Shown here in pieces: positions 8,658 through 17,761 of a DNA stretch of 64,000 nucleotides. Under the pieces are notes generated by a model. It was given only the letters and a program-made list of their open reading frames with translations. It had not been told where the DNA came from and did no database searches. A program made the position numbers and the translations under genes. The stretch comes from Pontibacter fetidus (GTDB lineage Bacteria > Bacteroidota > Bacteroidia > Cytophagales > Hymenobacteraceae), in assembly GCF_010119545.1 (NCBI RefSeq), contig NZ_JAAEAA010000016.1:1-64000 (forward strand). The letters run 5' to 3'. Position 1 is the first letter of the stretch. The number at the start of each line of letters is the position of its first letter.

Positions 8658-11414
8658 ATGGATAAATATACTTACATCGCTAACGCGCACGGCGATTACA
8701 TAGATGAGCTTTACAAAGCTTATCAGCAGGACCCGGAGTCAGTTGATTTCGGATGGCGCAAATTTTTCGAAGGTTTCGAGTTTTCGTCAGCTTACGGTGA
8801 AAACGGCCATGAAACTGCTGAAGGCACAACTATAGCTCCTGTTAAAGGTGCTGCAGCCGCCGGTGTTTCAGATAAAGAAGTTGCCGTTCGTAACTTAATT
8901 CATGCCTACCGCACGCGCGGCCACCTGCGCTCTAATACCAATCCGGTGCGCGAGCGCAAAGACCGCAAAGCCCACCTAGACCTGGCCGATTTTGGTTTGT
9001 CAGAAAAAGATCTGGACACGGTTTTTCAGGTGGGTGATGTGATTGGCATTGGTGCCGCCACGCTCCGCGATATAGAAGCTGCCCTGAAGAAAATCTATGA
9101 AGGTCCTATCGGCTTTGAGTATATGTACATCCGCGACCCGGAAGTACTGGAGTGGTTTAAGCAAAAGGTTGAGCATGATTCCCTGAATTTCAATCCGGGT
9201 ATTGAGTATAAAAAACGCATCTTGTCTAAACTGAACGAGGCAGTTGTGTTTGAAAACTTCCTGCACACAAAATTTTTGGGTCAGAAGCGTTTCTCGCTGG
9301 AAGGTGGCGAAACAACTATACCTGCCCTGGATGCACTGATAGATAAAGGCTCTGAGCTTGGTGTAGAAGAGGTAGTAATAGGTATGGCACACCGTGGCCG
9401 CCTGAACGTACTGGCAAACATCATGGGTAAAACCTATGAGCAGATCTTCTCTGAGTTTGAAGGTACAGCTGTTCCGGACCTGACTATGGGCGATGGCGAC
9501 GTGAAATACCACATGGGCTACTCTTCTGAAGTGATCACGCCATCCGGTAAAAAAGTAAACCTGAAACTAGCTCCGAACCCATCGCACTTAGAGGCCGTGA
9601 ACCCGGTAGTAGAAGGTTTTGTGCGCGCTAAGATCGATACAATGTATGGCAAGGATGCCGACAAAATATTGCCTATACTTATACACGGTGATGCTGCCGT
9701 TGCCGGACAGGGTATTGTTTATGAAGTTACCCAAATGGCGAACCTGGAAGGCTACAACACAGGCGGTACTATTCATTTCGTGATCAACAACCAGGTTGGT
9801 TTTACAACGGACTTTGAAGATGCCCGTTCGGCTATTTACTGTACCGATGTTGCCAAGATGATAGATGCACCAGTGCTGCACGTAAACGGCGACGACCCGG
9901 AATCGGTGGTGTTTGCTATGCGTATGGCTATGGAGTATCGCCAGCGCTACAACAACGATATCTTTATTGATATGGTGTGCTACCGTCGCCACGGCCACAA
10001 CGAGTCGGATGAGCCTAAATTTACGCAGCCACAACTATACAACCTGATCTCGAAGCACGCAAACCCACGTGAAGTATACAACAAACAACTGATCTCCCGC
10101 GGTGAGATTGATGCAGAACTGGCTGCAAGTATGGATAAAGAATTCCGTAACCTGTTGCAGGACCGTCTGGATATGGTGAAGCAAAAGCCATTGCCATACA
10201 ACTACCAGGTAATGGAAAAAGAGTGGCAAAGCCTTCGTCGTTCTACAGCCGAAGATTTTAACCAGTCTCCGGAAACAGGTATTGCTCCGGAAGCTGTAGA
10301 AGCAGTTGGCAAGGCCTTAACAACGTTGCCGCAAGGCTTTAAGCCTCTGAAGCAGATCGAAAAGCTGCTGAAAGAGCGTAAGGAAATGTTCTTTGAGACA
10401 AAGCAACTTAACTGGGCAGCTGGTGAGTTGTTAGCTTACGGTTCTATATTGTTAGATGGTAAGATCGTTCGTTTCTCGGGCCAGGATGTGCAGCGTGGTA
10501 CGTTCTCACACCGCCATGCCGTATTGCACGATGCTGTTACCAGCGCGCCTTACAACAATCTGAACTATATCGCTGAGAAGCAAGGCTCTTTCGAGATCTA
10601 CAATTCATTGCTTTCAGAGTATGGCGTACTTGGTTTTGAGTTTGGCTATGCCATGGCTAACCCGAACGCATTGGTTATTTGGGAAGCACAGTTCGGTGAC
10701 TTTGCCAACGGTGCACAGGTAATGATCGACCAGTTCATCTCTTCTACAGAATCGAAGTGGCAGCGCATGAACGGTTTGGTAATGCTGTTGCCCCACGGTT
10801 ATGAAGGTCAGGGACCAGAACACTCAAATGCCCGCCCAGAACGCTTCCTGCAGCTGGCTGCTGAGAACAATATGTTTGTTACTTACATTACAACGCCTGC
10901 TAACCTGTTCCACTTTATGCGCCGCCAGTTGGCCTTGCCATTCCGCAAGCCAGCTGTAAATATGTCGCCTAAGTCGTTGTTGCGCCACCCAATGGTAGTT
11001 TCTCCGGTAGAGGACTTTACATCAGGTGGATTCAGAGAAGTAATTGGTGATGCATTGGCTCCTGCTAAATCAGTTAAGAAAGTGTTGCTGTGCTCTGGTA
11101 AAGTATACTTTGATTTACTGGAAGAGCAGCAGAAGAGTGGCAGAAAAGATGTAGCTATTATCCGTATGGAGCAGCTGGCGCCATTCCCGAAAGTGCAGTT
11201 AGAAGCAGAGCTTAGCAAGTATAAAAACGCGAAAGTATACTGGGTACAGGAAGAGCCTGAGAACATGGGTGCCTGGACCTATATCCTGCGCATTATGCGT
11301 AATGGTGTAGAAGATGTTGTAGCCCGTAAGGCAAGTGCATCGCCTGCAACCGGTTATCTGAAAGTACACGCCAAAGAGCAGCAGGAACTGATCGCTCGCG
11401 CATTCGCAATCTAA
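8658..11414 (+). CDS. sucA: 2-oxoglutarate dehydrogenase E1 component
   Basis: This thiamine-diphosphate enzyme decarboxylates 2-oxoglutarate and passes the succinyl group to the lipoyl arm of E2 in the TCA cycle. The 918-residue protein starts MDKYTYIANAHGDYIDELYKAYQQ, the conserved E2-binding N-terminal region. It has the thiamine-diphosphate motif region GDAAVAGQG...NNQVGF (about 345-390), the RRHGHNESDEP motif (about 445) and the C-terminal transketolase-like pyrimidine domain (GTFSHRHA, GPEHSNARPERFLQL). The length is close to the usual 900-940. The ATG at 8658 is chosen because it begins the conserved helix; a TTG at 8631 lies inside the promoter. It heads an operon with E2 and E3. CTATAG motifs are almost absent here except near the 5' end. 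Confidence 0.96.
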   Translation: MDKYTYIANAHGDYIDELYKAYQQDPESVDFGWRKFFEGFEFSSAYGENGHETAEGTTIAPVKGAAAAGVSDKEVAVRNLIHAYRTRGHLRSNTNPVRERKDRKAHLDLADFGLSEKDLDTVFQVGDVIGIGAATLRDIEAALKKIYEGPIGFEYMYIRDPEVLEWFKQKVEHDSLNFNPGIEYKKRILSKLNEAVVFENFLHTKFLGQKRFSLEGGETTIPALDALIDKGSELGVEEVVIGMAHRGRLNVLANIMGKTYEQIFSEFEGTAVPDLTMGDGDVKYHMGYSSEVITPSGKKVNLKLAPNPSHLEAVNPVVEGFVRAKIDTMYGKDADKILPILIHGDAAVAGQGIVYEVTQMANLEGYNTGGTIHFVINNQVGFTTDFEDARSAIYCTDVAKMIDAPVLHVNGDDPESVVFAMRMAMEYRQRYNNDIFIDMVCYRRHGHNESDEPKFTQPQLYNLISKHANPREVYNKQLISRGEIDAELAASMDKEFRNLLQDRLDMVKQKPLPYNYQVMEKEWQSLRRSTAEDFNQSPETGIAPEAVEAVGKALTTLPQGFKPLKQIEKLLKERKEMFFETKQLNWAAGELLAYGSILLDGKIVRFSGQDVQRGTFSHRHAVLHDAVTSAPYNNLNYIAEKQGSFEIYNSLLSEYGVLGFEFGYAMANPNALVIWEAQFGDFANGAQVMIDQFISSTESKWQRMNGLVMLLPHGYEGQGPEHSNARPERFLQLAAENNMFVTYITTPANLFHFMRRQLALPFRKPAVNMSPKSLLRHPMVVSPVEDFTSGGFREVIGDALAPAKSVKKVLLCSGKVYFDLLEEQQKSGRKDVAIIRMEQLAPFPKVQLEAELSKYKNAKVYWVQEEPENMGAWTYILRIMRNGVEDVVARKASASPATGYLKVHAKEQQELIARAFAI

Positions 11415-11419
11415 TTAAT

Positions 11420-11495
11420 AATGAGTAGTGACTAATGATGAATGAAGGGAGAAAATAATTACTCATTATTCATTCGTCATTAATCATTACTAACT
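11420..11495 (+). repeat. long imperfect inverted repeat between sucA and odhB
   Basis: The left arm TAGTGACTAATGATGAATGA and right arm TCATTCGTCATTAATCATTA are imperfect complements of about 20 bases around an A-rich loop. The hairpin lies in the 117-base gap between E1 and E2 genes and could stabilise or attenuate the message. No T-run follows, so a plain terminator is unlikely. Confidence 0.5.
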
Positions 11496-11531
11496 CGTAA
11501 TTCAAATTTGTAATTCATAATTGATAAAAAT

Positions 11532-13112
11532 ATGAGCTTAGAAGTTAAAGTGCCTGCCGTAGGTGAGTCGATCACTGAGGTAACTATAGCCAAGTGGCTG
11601 AAAAATGACGGTGACCGTGTGGAGATGGATGAAGTGATTGCGGAGCTGGAATCTGACAAAGCTACATTCGAACTGCCAGCTGAAGCCGCAGGCATTTTAC
11701 GTATTGTTGCGCAGGAAGGCGATACCATTGAAGTAGGTGGCGTTATCTGCAAAATTGAACAGGATGGTGCTGCGCCAGCTGCTCCGGCTCCTGCTGCACA
11801 GCCAGCTGCTGCTCCGGCACAACCAGCCGCTGAACAAGCTGCTCCAACTACTACAGTTTCTGCTGGCCAGGCCGTAGAAATGAAAGTGCCAACTGTAGGC
11901 GAATCTATTACCGAAGTAACTATAGCTAACTGGCTTAAGAAAGATGGTGACTTTGTGCAGATGGACGAAGTGATCGCTGAACTGGAATCAGATAAAGCGA
12001 CATTTGAATTGCCAGCTGAAGCTACTGGTACACTACAGATCGTTGCCCAGCAGGGTGACTCAGTAGAAATAGGCGGTTTGCTTTGCAAAATTATACCGGG
12101 TGGAGCAGGTAAGGTGCAGGCAAATGCAGAAGCTAATGCGAAACAAGAAGCTGCCACCCAGCAAGTAGCAGCCCAGGCTGCTTCGGCACCGTCTGGCGCA
12201 CAAACCTATGCATCAGGTACGCCATCTCCGGCTGCAGGTAAAATTTTAGCTGAAAGAGGTATTAATGCTGCAGATGTACAAGGCTCTGGTCGTGATGGCC
12301 GCATTACCAAAGAAGATGCACAGAATGCACAGGCAAGACCTGCTGCACAACCAACTGCTGCAGCTCCGGCTGCTAAACAAGAAAGTGCTTCAGTTCCTTC
12401 TGCAACAGGTGAGCGTAACTCGCGTCGTGAGAAAATGAGCAACCTGCGCAAAACAGTTGCCCGCAGACTGGTGCAGGTTAAAAACGAAACGGCAATGCTG
12501 ACTACCTTCAATGAGGTAGACATGAAGCCGATCATGGACATCCGCGCCAAGTATAAAGACAAGTTTAAGGAGAAGCACGAAGTGGGCTTAGGCTTTATGT
12601 CGTTCTTCACAAAGGCTGTAACAGTAGCTTTACAGGAGTGGCCTGCCGTTAACGCCCAGATCGATGGCAACGAGATCGTATACAACGACTTCTGCGACGT
12701 ATCTATTGCAGTATCTGCACCGAAAGGCCTGGTAGTTCCGGTTATCCGTAACGCAGAGCAACTTTCATTAGATGGTATTGAGAAAGAAGTTATCCGTCTG
12801 GCGAAGAAAGCGCGCGAGAATAAACTGAGCATTGAAGAAATGACAGGTGGTACTTTCACGATCACCAATGGTGGTGTGTTTGGTTCTATGATGTCTACTC
12901 CGATCATCAACGCACCGCAGTCTGCTATTTTGGGTATGCACAACATCGTGCAGCGCCCGGTTGCCATCAACGGACAAGTGGAGATCCGCCCAATGATGTA
13001 CCTGGCCCTTTCTTACGACCACCGCATCATCGATGGCCGTGAGTCGGTAAGCTTCCTGGTACGCGTGAAGGAGCTGTTGGAAGATCCGATGAGACTGCTG
13101 TTAGGCGTTTAA
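11532..13112 (+). CDS. odhB: dihydrolipoyllysine succinyltransferase (E2), two lipoyl domains
   Basis: The core of the 2-oxoglutarate dehydrogenase complex; it transfers succinyl groups from the lipoyl arm to CoA. The 526 residues contain two near-identical lipoyl domains (about 1-78 and 113-190, modified Lys at 43 and 155 in ESDKATFE), joined by Ala/Pro linkers. A peripheral subunit-binding domain follows (about 231-265, [12 protein letters not shown]), then the catalytic domain (about 295-526) with the active-site [11 protein letters not shown]. Enterobacterial SucB has one lipoyl domain and about 405 residues, so this is an enlarged form. Sequence context with sucA and lpd supports the 2-oxoglutarate rather than pyruvate complex. 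It starts with ATG at 11532. Confidence 0.95.
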   Translation: MSLEVKVPAVGESITEVTIAKWLKNDGDRVEMDEVIAELESDKATFELPAEAAGILRIVAQEGDTIEVGGVICKIEQDGAAPAAPAPAAQPAAAPAQPAAEQAAPTTTVSAGQAVEMKVPTVGESITEVTIANWLKKDGDFVQMDEVIAELESDKATFELPAEATGTLQIVAQQGDSVEIGGLLCKIIPGGAGKVQANAEANAKQEAATQQVAAQAASAPSGAQTYASGTPSPAAGKILAERGINAADVQGSGRDGRITKEDAQNAQARPAAQPTAAAPAAKQESASVPSATGERNSRREKMSNLRKTVARRLVQVKNETAMLTTFNEVDMKPIMDIRAKYKDKFKEKHEVGLGFMSFFTKAVTVALQEWPAVNAQIDGNEIVYNDFCDVSIAVSAPKGLVVPVIRNAEQLSLDGIEKEVIRLAKKARENKLSIEEMTGGTFTITNGGVFGSMMSTPIINAPQSAILGMHNIVQRPVAINGQVEIRPMMYLALSYDHRIIDGRESVSFLVRVKELLEDPMRLLLGV

Positions 13113-13127
13113 TTTATTGAGATAAAG

Positions 13128-13167
13128 AAGGAGGGGTAAGCGAAGCAGTTTGCTCCTCCTTTTTTTG
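13128..13167 (+). terminator. terminator after odhB
   Basis: The inverted repeat AAGGAGG...CCTCCTT is followed by TTTTTTT, 15 bases after the odhB stop codon. lpdA would then need read-through or its own promoter. Confidence 0.75.
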
Positions 13168-13250
13168 ACTGTCCCCTTGAGGACAAACAAGAACGAGAGT
13201 TCGCGGTTTGCGAGCGTAGCTCAATAGGGGTGTTTACCTGATAACGTAAA

Positions 13251-13327
13251 ACATCCCCCTACCCCCTTCAAAGGGGGACTTTGCTCATCTTTAAAATTCC
13301 CTCCTTAGAGGGGCAGGGGTGGGTTTA
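13251..13327. repeat. pair of REP-like C-rich/G-rich hairpins in opposite orientation
   Basis: Element one (13251-13279) reads ACATCCCCCTACCCCC...GGGGGAC and is the reverse complement of the element at 49921-49950. Element two (13293-13327) reads AATTCCCTCC...GGGGCAGGGGTGGG and matches elements at 30215, 46541, 49995 and 53641. Both fold into stem-loops. They lie in the 275-base gap before lpdA. Confidence 0.65.
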
Positions 13328-13387
13328 CAACTAGAGAGAAATCAAATACAAGAACGAGAACTATAGCTCTCCATAAAGTATAGAAAA

Positions 13388-14791
13388 ATGAAATACGATG
13401 TTACTGTAATCGGTTCTGGTCCTGGTGGGTATGTGGCAGCAATCCGTTGCGCGCAGCTGGGCCTGAAAACCGCGATCATAGAAAAATATAATGTGCTGGG
13501 CGGTACCTGCCTTAACGTAGGCTGTATCCCTTCCAAAGCCTTGCTTGACTCATCCGAGCACTATCACAATGCAGCACACACGTTCAAAACGCACGGTATC
13601 GAGCTGAACGACCTGCAGGTGAACATGGAGCAGATGATCAAGCGTAAGGGCGAAGTGGTAAAGTCGAACAACGACGGCATTGCTTTCCTGATGAAGAAAA
13701 ACAAGATCGATACCTACTATGGCCTGGGCTCTTTCGTGAACAAGAACACGATCAAGATCACAGACGCAGAAGGAAAAGAGCAGCAGATCGAAACAGACAA
13801 AACGATCATCGCAACTGGTTCTAAACCAACAGCACTGCCATTCCTGCCAATCGATAAGCAGCGTATCATTACCTCTACAGAAGCATTAACCCTGACAGAA
13901 GTTCCTAAGAACCTGATCGTGATCGGTGGCGGTGTAATTGGTCTGGAGCTTGGTTCGGTATATGCCCGCCTGGGTGCTAAAGTGCAGGTGATCGAGTACA
14001 TGGATGCCATCATCCCAACGATGGACCGTGCACTGGGCAAAGAACTGCAGCGTGTGCTGAAGAAAACACTTGGTTTTGAGTTCTTCTTTAACCACAAAGT
14101 AACCGGCGCTACCAATGAAGGCGAGGTTGTAAAAGTAACTGCCGAGAACCCGAAAGGCGAAGTAGTAACGTTTGAGGGTGACTATGTGCTGGTATCTGTT
14201 GGTCGTAAACCATATACCGAAGGCTTAGGCCTGGAGAACGCTGGTGTGCAGATGGGTGAACGCGGCATGATCGCTGTAAACGACCACCTGGAGACAAACG
14301 TGCCAGGCATCTATGCGATTGGTGACGTGGTGCGCGGCGCCATGCTGGCCCACAAAGCCGAAGAAGAAGGCGTGCTGGTAGCGGAAACTATAGTTGGCCA
14401 GAAGCCGCACATCAACTATAACCTGATACCGGGTGTAGTGTATACCTGGCCGGAAGTGGCTGGCGTTGGCTTTACCGAGGAGCAGCTGAAGGAGCAGGGC
14501 CGTGCGTATAAGTCTGGTTCGTTCCCGTTCAAAGCATCAGGTCGTGCCAAAGCATCTATGGACACAGACGGTTTTGTGAAGGTGCTGGCTGATAAGAATA
14601 CAGATGAGATCCTGGGTGTACACATGATCGGGCCACGTGCGGCGGATATGATTGCAGAGGCTGTGGTAGCGATGGAGTTCCGCGCATCGGCAGAGGATAT
14701 TGCCCGCATGAGCCACGCGCACCCAACCTATACCGAGGCCATGAAAGAGGCTTGCTTAGCGGCTACCGAAAATCGTGCGTTGCATATCTAA
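13388..14791 (+). CDS. lpdA: dihydrolipoyl dehydrogenase (E3)
   Basis: This FAD enzyme reoxidises the dihydrolipoyl arms of E2 with NAD+. The 467 residues show the FAD fold (VIGSGPGGYVAA, about 7-18), the redox-active disulfide GGTCLNVGCIPSK (Cys 41 and 46), the NAD fold (VIGGGVIGLELG, about 179-190), YAIGDV near 310, and the C-terminal catalytic His-Glu motif in SHAHPTYTEAMKE (about 440-453). Length and all active residues are standard. It follows odhB by 275 bases, a gap filled with a terminator and REP-like hairpins, so it may have its own promoter and also serve other 2-oxoacid complexes. Confidence 0.96.
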   Translation: MKYDVTVIGSGPGGYVAAIRCAQLGLKTAIIEKYNVLGGTCLNVGCIPSKALLDSSEHYHNAAHTFKTHGIELNDLQVNMEQMIKRKGEVVKSNNDGIAFLMKKNKIDTYYGLGSFVNKNTIKITDAEGKEQQIETDKTIIATGSKPTALPFLPIDKQRIITSTEALTLTEVPKNLIVIGGGVIGLELGSVYARLGAKVQVIEYMDAIIPTMDRALGKELQRVLKKTLGFEFFFNHKVTGATNEGEVVKVTAENPKGEVVTFEGDYVLVSVGRKPYTEGLGLENAGVQMGERGMIAVNDHLETNVPGIYAIGDVVRGAMLAHKAEEEGVLVAETIVGQKPHINYNLIPGVVYTWPEVAGVGFTEEQLKEQGRAYKSGSFPFKASGRAKASMDTDGFVKVLADKNTDEILGVHMIGPRAADMIAEAVVAMEFRASAEDIARMSHAHPTYTEAMKEACLAATENRALHI

Positions 14792-14812
14792 GCAACTATA
14801 GTTAACTATATT

Positions 14813-14846
14813 AAAAACGCCACTCTGCAAAGGGTGGCGTTTTTTG
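14813..14846 (+). terminator. terminator after lpdA
   Basis: AAAACGCCAC...GGTGGCGTTTTTT forms a strong stem with a T-run, 22 bases after the lpdA stop. Confidence 0.85.
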
Positions 14847-14930
14847 TTTGTAAATATTTACCAACGGTCAGGCAACCTTTGCCATAGTTGCTACATCTAT
14901 TACAGCAAACACTAAAACAAACCCACAACT

Positions 14931-15722
14931 ATGAAAAAACCACTATACTTCCTGCTTGCCTTGTTGTTCTTGCCACTGCTAACTATAGCACAAACCAAAG
15001 TAGATGCCTCGGAGATCATCGCTAAAATAAACCGTGGCGAAGCGGTAAACTATAAACACGCTGAGATTACCGGCAACCTGGACATGACGAAGCTCAAAAA
15101 CATGAAGCTGAAAAATGGAAAGGACAAAGGCAACGATACAAAAGAGTACATCAGTACGGTTACAGCACCTGTTGTTTTCGAAGACTGTACTTTTAAAGGC
15201 GATGTGCTGGCTTATTTTAACCCGGATGGCGGTATAAACATTAAAGATCAGAAAAACGAAGTGTACAACACCAATTTTGAAGAGGAGGTACGTTTCGAGA
15301 ATTGCCGGTTTGAGCAGGCTACCGCTTTTAAGTATAGCCAGTTTGAGCAGAACGTATCGTTTGCGGGCAGCCGTTTTGAGGAAGAGGCTTTGTTTAAGTA
15401 TACCGAATTTGAGAAAGGGGCCGACTTCAGCAAAGCTGATTTCAGAGACCTGGCCAACTTTAAGTATGTAACTTTTCCGGCAGCGCCCAACTTTAGAGGT
15501 GCTGATTTTGACGACGACGCTGACTTTAAATATGCCAAATTTGAGAACGGGGTAAACCTGCAGCAGGCAACTTTTAACGATCTGGCTAATTTTAAATATA
15601 CCAAATTTTCGGCACCTGCTAACCTGAAGGGTACACGGTTTAACGGCAGCACTGATTTTAAATACACCAGACTGGGTAACCGCTCCGTAGACCTCGCCAC
15701 ACTGCAGGCAAGAAGCAAGTAA
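14931..15722 (+). CDS. secreted pentapeptide-repeat protein
   Basis: A 263-residue protein with a clear signal peptide (MKKPLYFLLALLFLPLLTIAQ). From about residue 80 it carries repeating five- and ten-residue units such as ADFSKADFRD, NFKYVTF, NFRGADFDDD and ADFKYAKF, the A(D/N)Fxx type of pentapeptide repeat that folds as a right-handed square helix. Alternating FKY units give a regular pattern. The N-terminal part includes ITGNLDMTKLK, a frequent start of Bacteroidota pentapeptide proteins. It is expected in the periplasm or at the surface; its ligand is unknown. It stands alone between two terminators. Confidence 0.8.
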   Translation: MKKPLYFLLALLFLPLLTIAQTKVDASEIIAKINRGEAVNYKHAEITGNLDMTKLKNMKLKNGKDKGNDTKEYISTVTAPVVFEDCTFKGDVLAYFNPDGGINIKDQKNEVYNTNFEEEVRFENCRFEQATAFKYSQFEQNVSFAGSRFEEEALFKYTEFEKGADFSKADFRDLANFKYVTFPAAPNFRGADFDDDADFKYAKFENGVNLQQATFNDLANFKYTKFSAPANLKGTRFNGSTDFKYTRLGNRSVDLATLQARSK

Positions 15723-15754
15723 CCGATCAGTAAAGAAGCTTTAGTTTTATGACT

Positions 15755-15786
15755 AAAAACGGCGCATAGTAACATGCGTCGTTTTT
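15755..15786. terminator. bidirectional terminator between convergent genes
   Basis: AAAAACGGCGCAT...ATGCGTCGTTTTT with T-runs on both strands lies between the stops of the plus-strand pentapeptide gene and the minus-strand gene at 15789. Confidence 0.75.
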
Positions 15787-15788
15787 GT

Positions 15789-16391
15789 TTATTCCCTTTT
15801 TAGTAACTCTAACATTTTGCCGGCCCCTTCGGTGGGTGTAACTATAGTTAGCGGCGGTAACTGTAACCACGCTCCCCGCACCTTATTTATCAGTCCTAAA
15901 TCGGTAACAGGTTTGGCTTCGCGCCTGGCAGCTATAATTGCGGCAATAGCTGTTTTAAGCGAAGTGGCTTTTACGCGTATGGTTTGGGCAGCATACCTGG
16001 CCGGGTGCAGGTGCACGTAACGACCCGGCTGCGTTCCCCAGCGTAATACCCAGTCGGTGTTATCAGACAAGTTGATGGTGCGGTAATGAGAGCCTGTTCG
16101 GGTAAGGTAAGCATGGTAGAGTTCAGCCTCCAGCAAGTTATGGTGTTGCAGGTTTAAGATCACCTCACAGGCAATCTGCACCGGGCTTAGTGCACCTATA
16201 TAAAAATCGAGCTGTGAGGTACCTATACTTTGCAATGCGGTACCCACCGCCGATGCAGTACCCGTAACCTGCTCCTCTATAAAGTTTTTTATGTAGCCCA
16301 GGTGGTGCTTAAGCGGATGGAAAAGTATAGGTGCAGGCAGGTTAGCTATAGGCGCAGGCTGTTTAAAAGTAGGATCTATAGTTGGTGGCAT
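15789..16391 (-). CDS. hypothetical protein, 200 residues
   Basis: I do not recognise this protein. It has no signal peptide or membrane span, is rich in Ala, Leu, Thr and His, and contains a Pro-rich N-terminus followed by ILFHPLKHHLGYIKNFI. The middle includes WVLRWGTQPGRYVHLHPARY, and the C-terminal part is helical with basic residues (IIAARREAKP). Codon use and CTATAG motifs (near 15842 and 16376) match the host chromosome. It faces the pentapeptide gene and shares a bidirectional terminator with it. It is a believable gene because the frame is open over 600 bases with no rival frame of similar quality. Confidence 0.6.
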   Translation of the reverse strand: MPPTIDPTFKQPAPIANLPAPILFHPLKHHLGYIKNFIEEQVTGTASAVGTALQSIGTSQLDFYIGALSPVQIACEVILNLQHHNLLEAELYHAYLTRTGSHYRTINLSDNTDWVLRWGTQPGRYVHLHPARYAAQTIRVKATSLKTAIAAIIAARREAKPVTDLGLINKVRGAWLQLPPLTIVTPTEGAGKMLELLKRE

Positions 16392-16670
16392 GGCTATACT
16401 TACGGAATTTATAGGGCTCCCATCGTGCAGCTGATGTGCTGTTCAACTATAGCCTGACAGGTAAGAAACCATGGTGCCTTATACATTGCCTTTCATCAGT
16501 TTGCACAGGCAAGCGTGTAAAATTGGTAGGTATGTGGCCATGTTACTTGCACAAAAGTTCGTTGTGTTCACCCTGTTAAGTATGGCGGCTTACGGGAAAG
16601 TGTTTCATGTTTAGAACAAACAATATCCTGCATAGTAAACTAACTGTTACAACCAATAAACTAGAAAGCT

Positions 16671-17162
16671 ATGAAGAGAACTGCTATTTCAATGTTACGC
16701 ATGCTGGCCATTTGTGGCTCGCTACTCGCCTTTACCACTGCCTGCGACGACGATGACGACGACGATCTGCCTATTGTAGATGATGATATGGAATTTAACG
16801 ATATACAGTTAAGCGGTGCCAACGAACGCCCCGACTCGGTAGACACAGATGGTTTTGGTACTTTTAACGGAACTTACGACGATGCCACCAACACACTGGA
16901 CTATACCGTAACCTGGACGCTTGGTAACCCGCAGGATTCTGTTACTGCCATGCACTTCCACGGACCTGCCGATACAACTGCAGCTGCACCACCGGTAGTG
17001 CCGATTACAGGTTTCGATACGGATAGCGTAGGAACGTTTACAGACAGCGCAGTGCTGACCGATGACCAGGAAGATGACCTGAGAGACGGACTTTGGTATA
17101 TTAACATCCATAGCGGCACCTTCCCGAATGGTGAACTGCGCGGACAGCTGATAGAAGATTAA
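16671..17162 (+). CDS. CHRD domain lipoprotein
   Basis: A 163-residue lipoprotein: signal peptide and lipobox TTAC, then CDDDDDDDLPIVDDD. Acid-rich residues directly after the lipid Cys match the lipoprotein export signal known in Bacteroidota for transfer to the cell surface. Residues about 45-160 form a CHRD domain, with LSGANERP at the start, AMHFHGPAD in the middle and LWYINIHSGTFPNGELRGQ at the end. CHRD domains were named from chordin; their bacterial role is unknown. The gene is monocistronic, with a strong terminator at 17185. Confidence 0.87.
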   Translation: MKRTAISMLRMLAICGSLLAFTTACDDDDDDDLPIVDDDMEFNDIQLSGANERPDSVDTDGFGTFNGTYDDATNTLDYTVTWTLGNPQDSVTAMHFHGPADTTAAAPPVVPITGFDTDSVGTFTDSAVLTDDQEDDLRDGLWYINIHSGTFPNGELRGQLIED

Positions 17163-17184
17163 AATATCTGACCAGCCATATACC

Positions 17185-17226
17185 AACGGGGCCCTTTTCT
17201 GTAAAGAGAAGGGCCCCGTTGTTTTT
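17185..17226 (+). terminator. terminator after CHRD gene
   Basis: A 16-base arm AACGGGGCCCTTTTCT pairs almost perfectly with AGAGAAGGGCCCCGTT and is followed by GTTTTT. Confidence 0.9.
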
Positions 17227-17244
17227 AAGTAAACCTGAAGCGCG

Positions 17245-17252
17245 TAACTTTG
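17245..17252 (+). promoter_or_regulatory. candidate -7 element for the GNAT gene
   Basis: TAACTTTG matches TAnnTTTG, as upstream of sucA and carB, and lies 25 bases before the ATG at 17278. A TTG at 17219-17221 is 23 bases away, slightly too far, so only the -7 element is convincing. Confidence 0.45.
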
Positions 17253-17277
17253 CAGCTCAGGTCTATAACCTTACTTT

Positions 17278-17748
17278 ATGCAAAGCTCCGGAACGGTAAC
17301 TATAGTTGATTTTGAACCAGCACACGCTGCTAAATTCAGGGAACTGAACGAAGAATGGATAACCCGCTACTTTGTTATGGAGGAGGCCGACCATAAATCG
17401 TTGGGCGACCCGCAAGGCTACATTCTGGATAAGGGCGGTTACATTTTAATGGCTAAGTATAACAATGAGCTTGTAGGTGCTTGCGCCCTTATAAACGATG
17501 GCGGCGGCATATACGAACTGGCTAAAATGGCAGTAACTCCTAAAGCACAGGGCCTTAAAATAGGTAAGCTGCTAGGCGAGGCAGCCATACAAAAAGCACG
17601 GCAGGCAGGCGCTGCCAAAGTATACCTGGTATCAAACCGCAAACTGGAAACGGCTTTAAATTTATACAAGCGCCTGGGTTTTATAGAAGTGCCGATGCCG
17701 CCCAGCATTTACGAGCGTGCCAACATTAAAATGGAGATCGAACTATAG
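17278..17748 (+). CDS. GNAT family N-acetyltransferase
   Basis: A 156-residue cytoplasmic acetyltransferase of the Gcn5-related fold. The core shows GGIYELAKMAVTPKAQGLKIGKLLGEAAI (about 80-108), which contains the acetyl-CoA pyrophosphate-binding QGLKIGK in the place of Q/RxxGxG/A. It then continues with VYLVSNRKLETALNLYKRLGFIEVP, the usual final strands with the conserved Tyr and GF. The N-terminus ending in NEEWITRYF is shared by a common Bacteroidota subgroup. The acceptor substrate cannot be predicted. The stop codon lies within an AACTATAGTT motif. Confidence 0.85.
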   Translation: MQSSGTVTIVDFEPAHAAKFRELNEEWITRYFVMEEADHKSLGDPQGYILDKGGYILMAKYNNELVGACALINDGGGIYELAKMAVTPKAQGLKIGKLLGEAAIQKARQAGAAKVYLVSNRKLETALNLYKRLGFIEVPMPPSIYERANIKMEIEL

Positions 17749-17761
17749 TTTGTAGCTATAG

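Noticed and set aside
11480-12157. Minus-strand open frame of 225 codons opposite odhB
   Set aside because: Its composition (Ala, Ser, Cys and Pro repeats) mirrors the lipoyl linkers of odhB; no family features and no start signal.
12206-12970. Minus-strand open frame of 254 codons opposite odhB
   Set aside because: It is the mirror of a strongly conserved catalytic domain and has no recognisable protein features.
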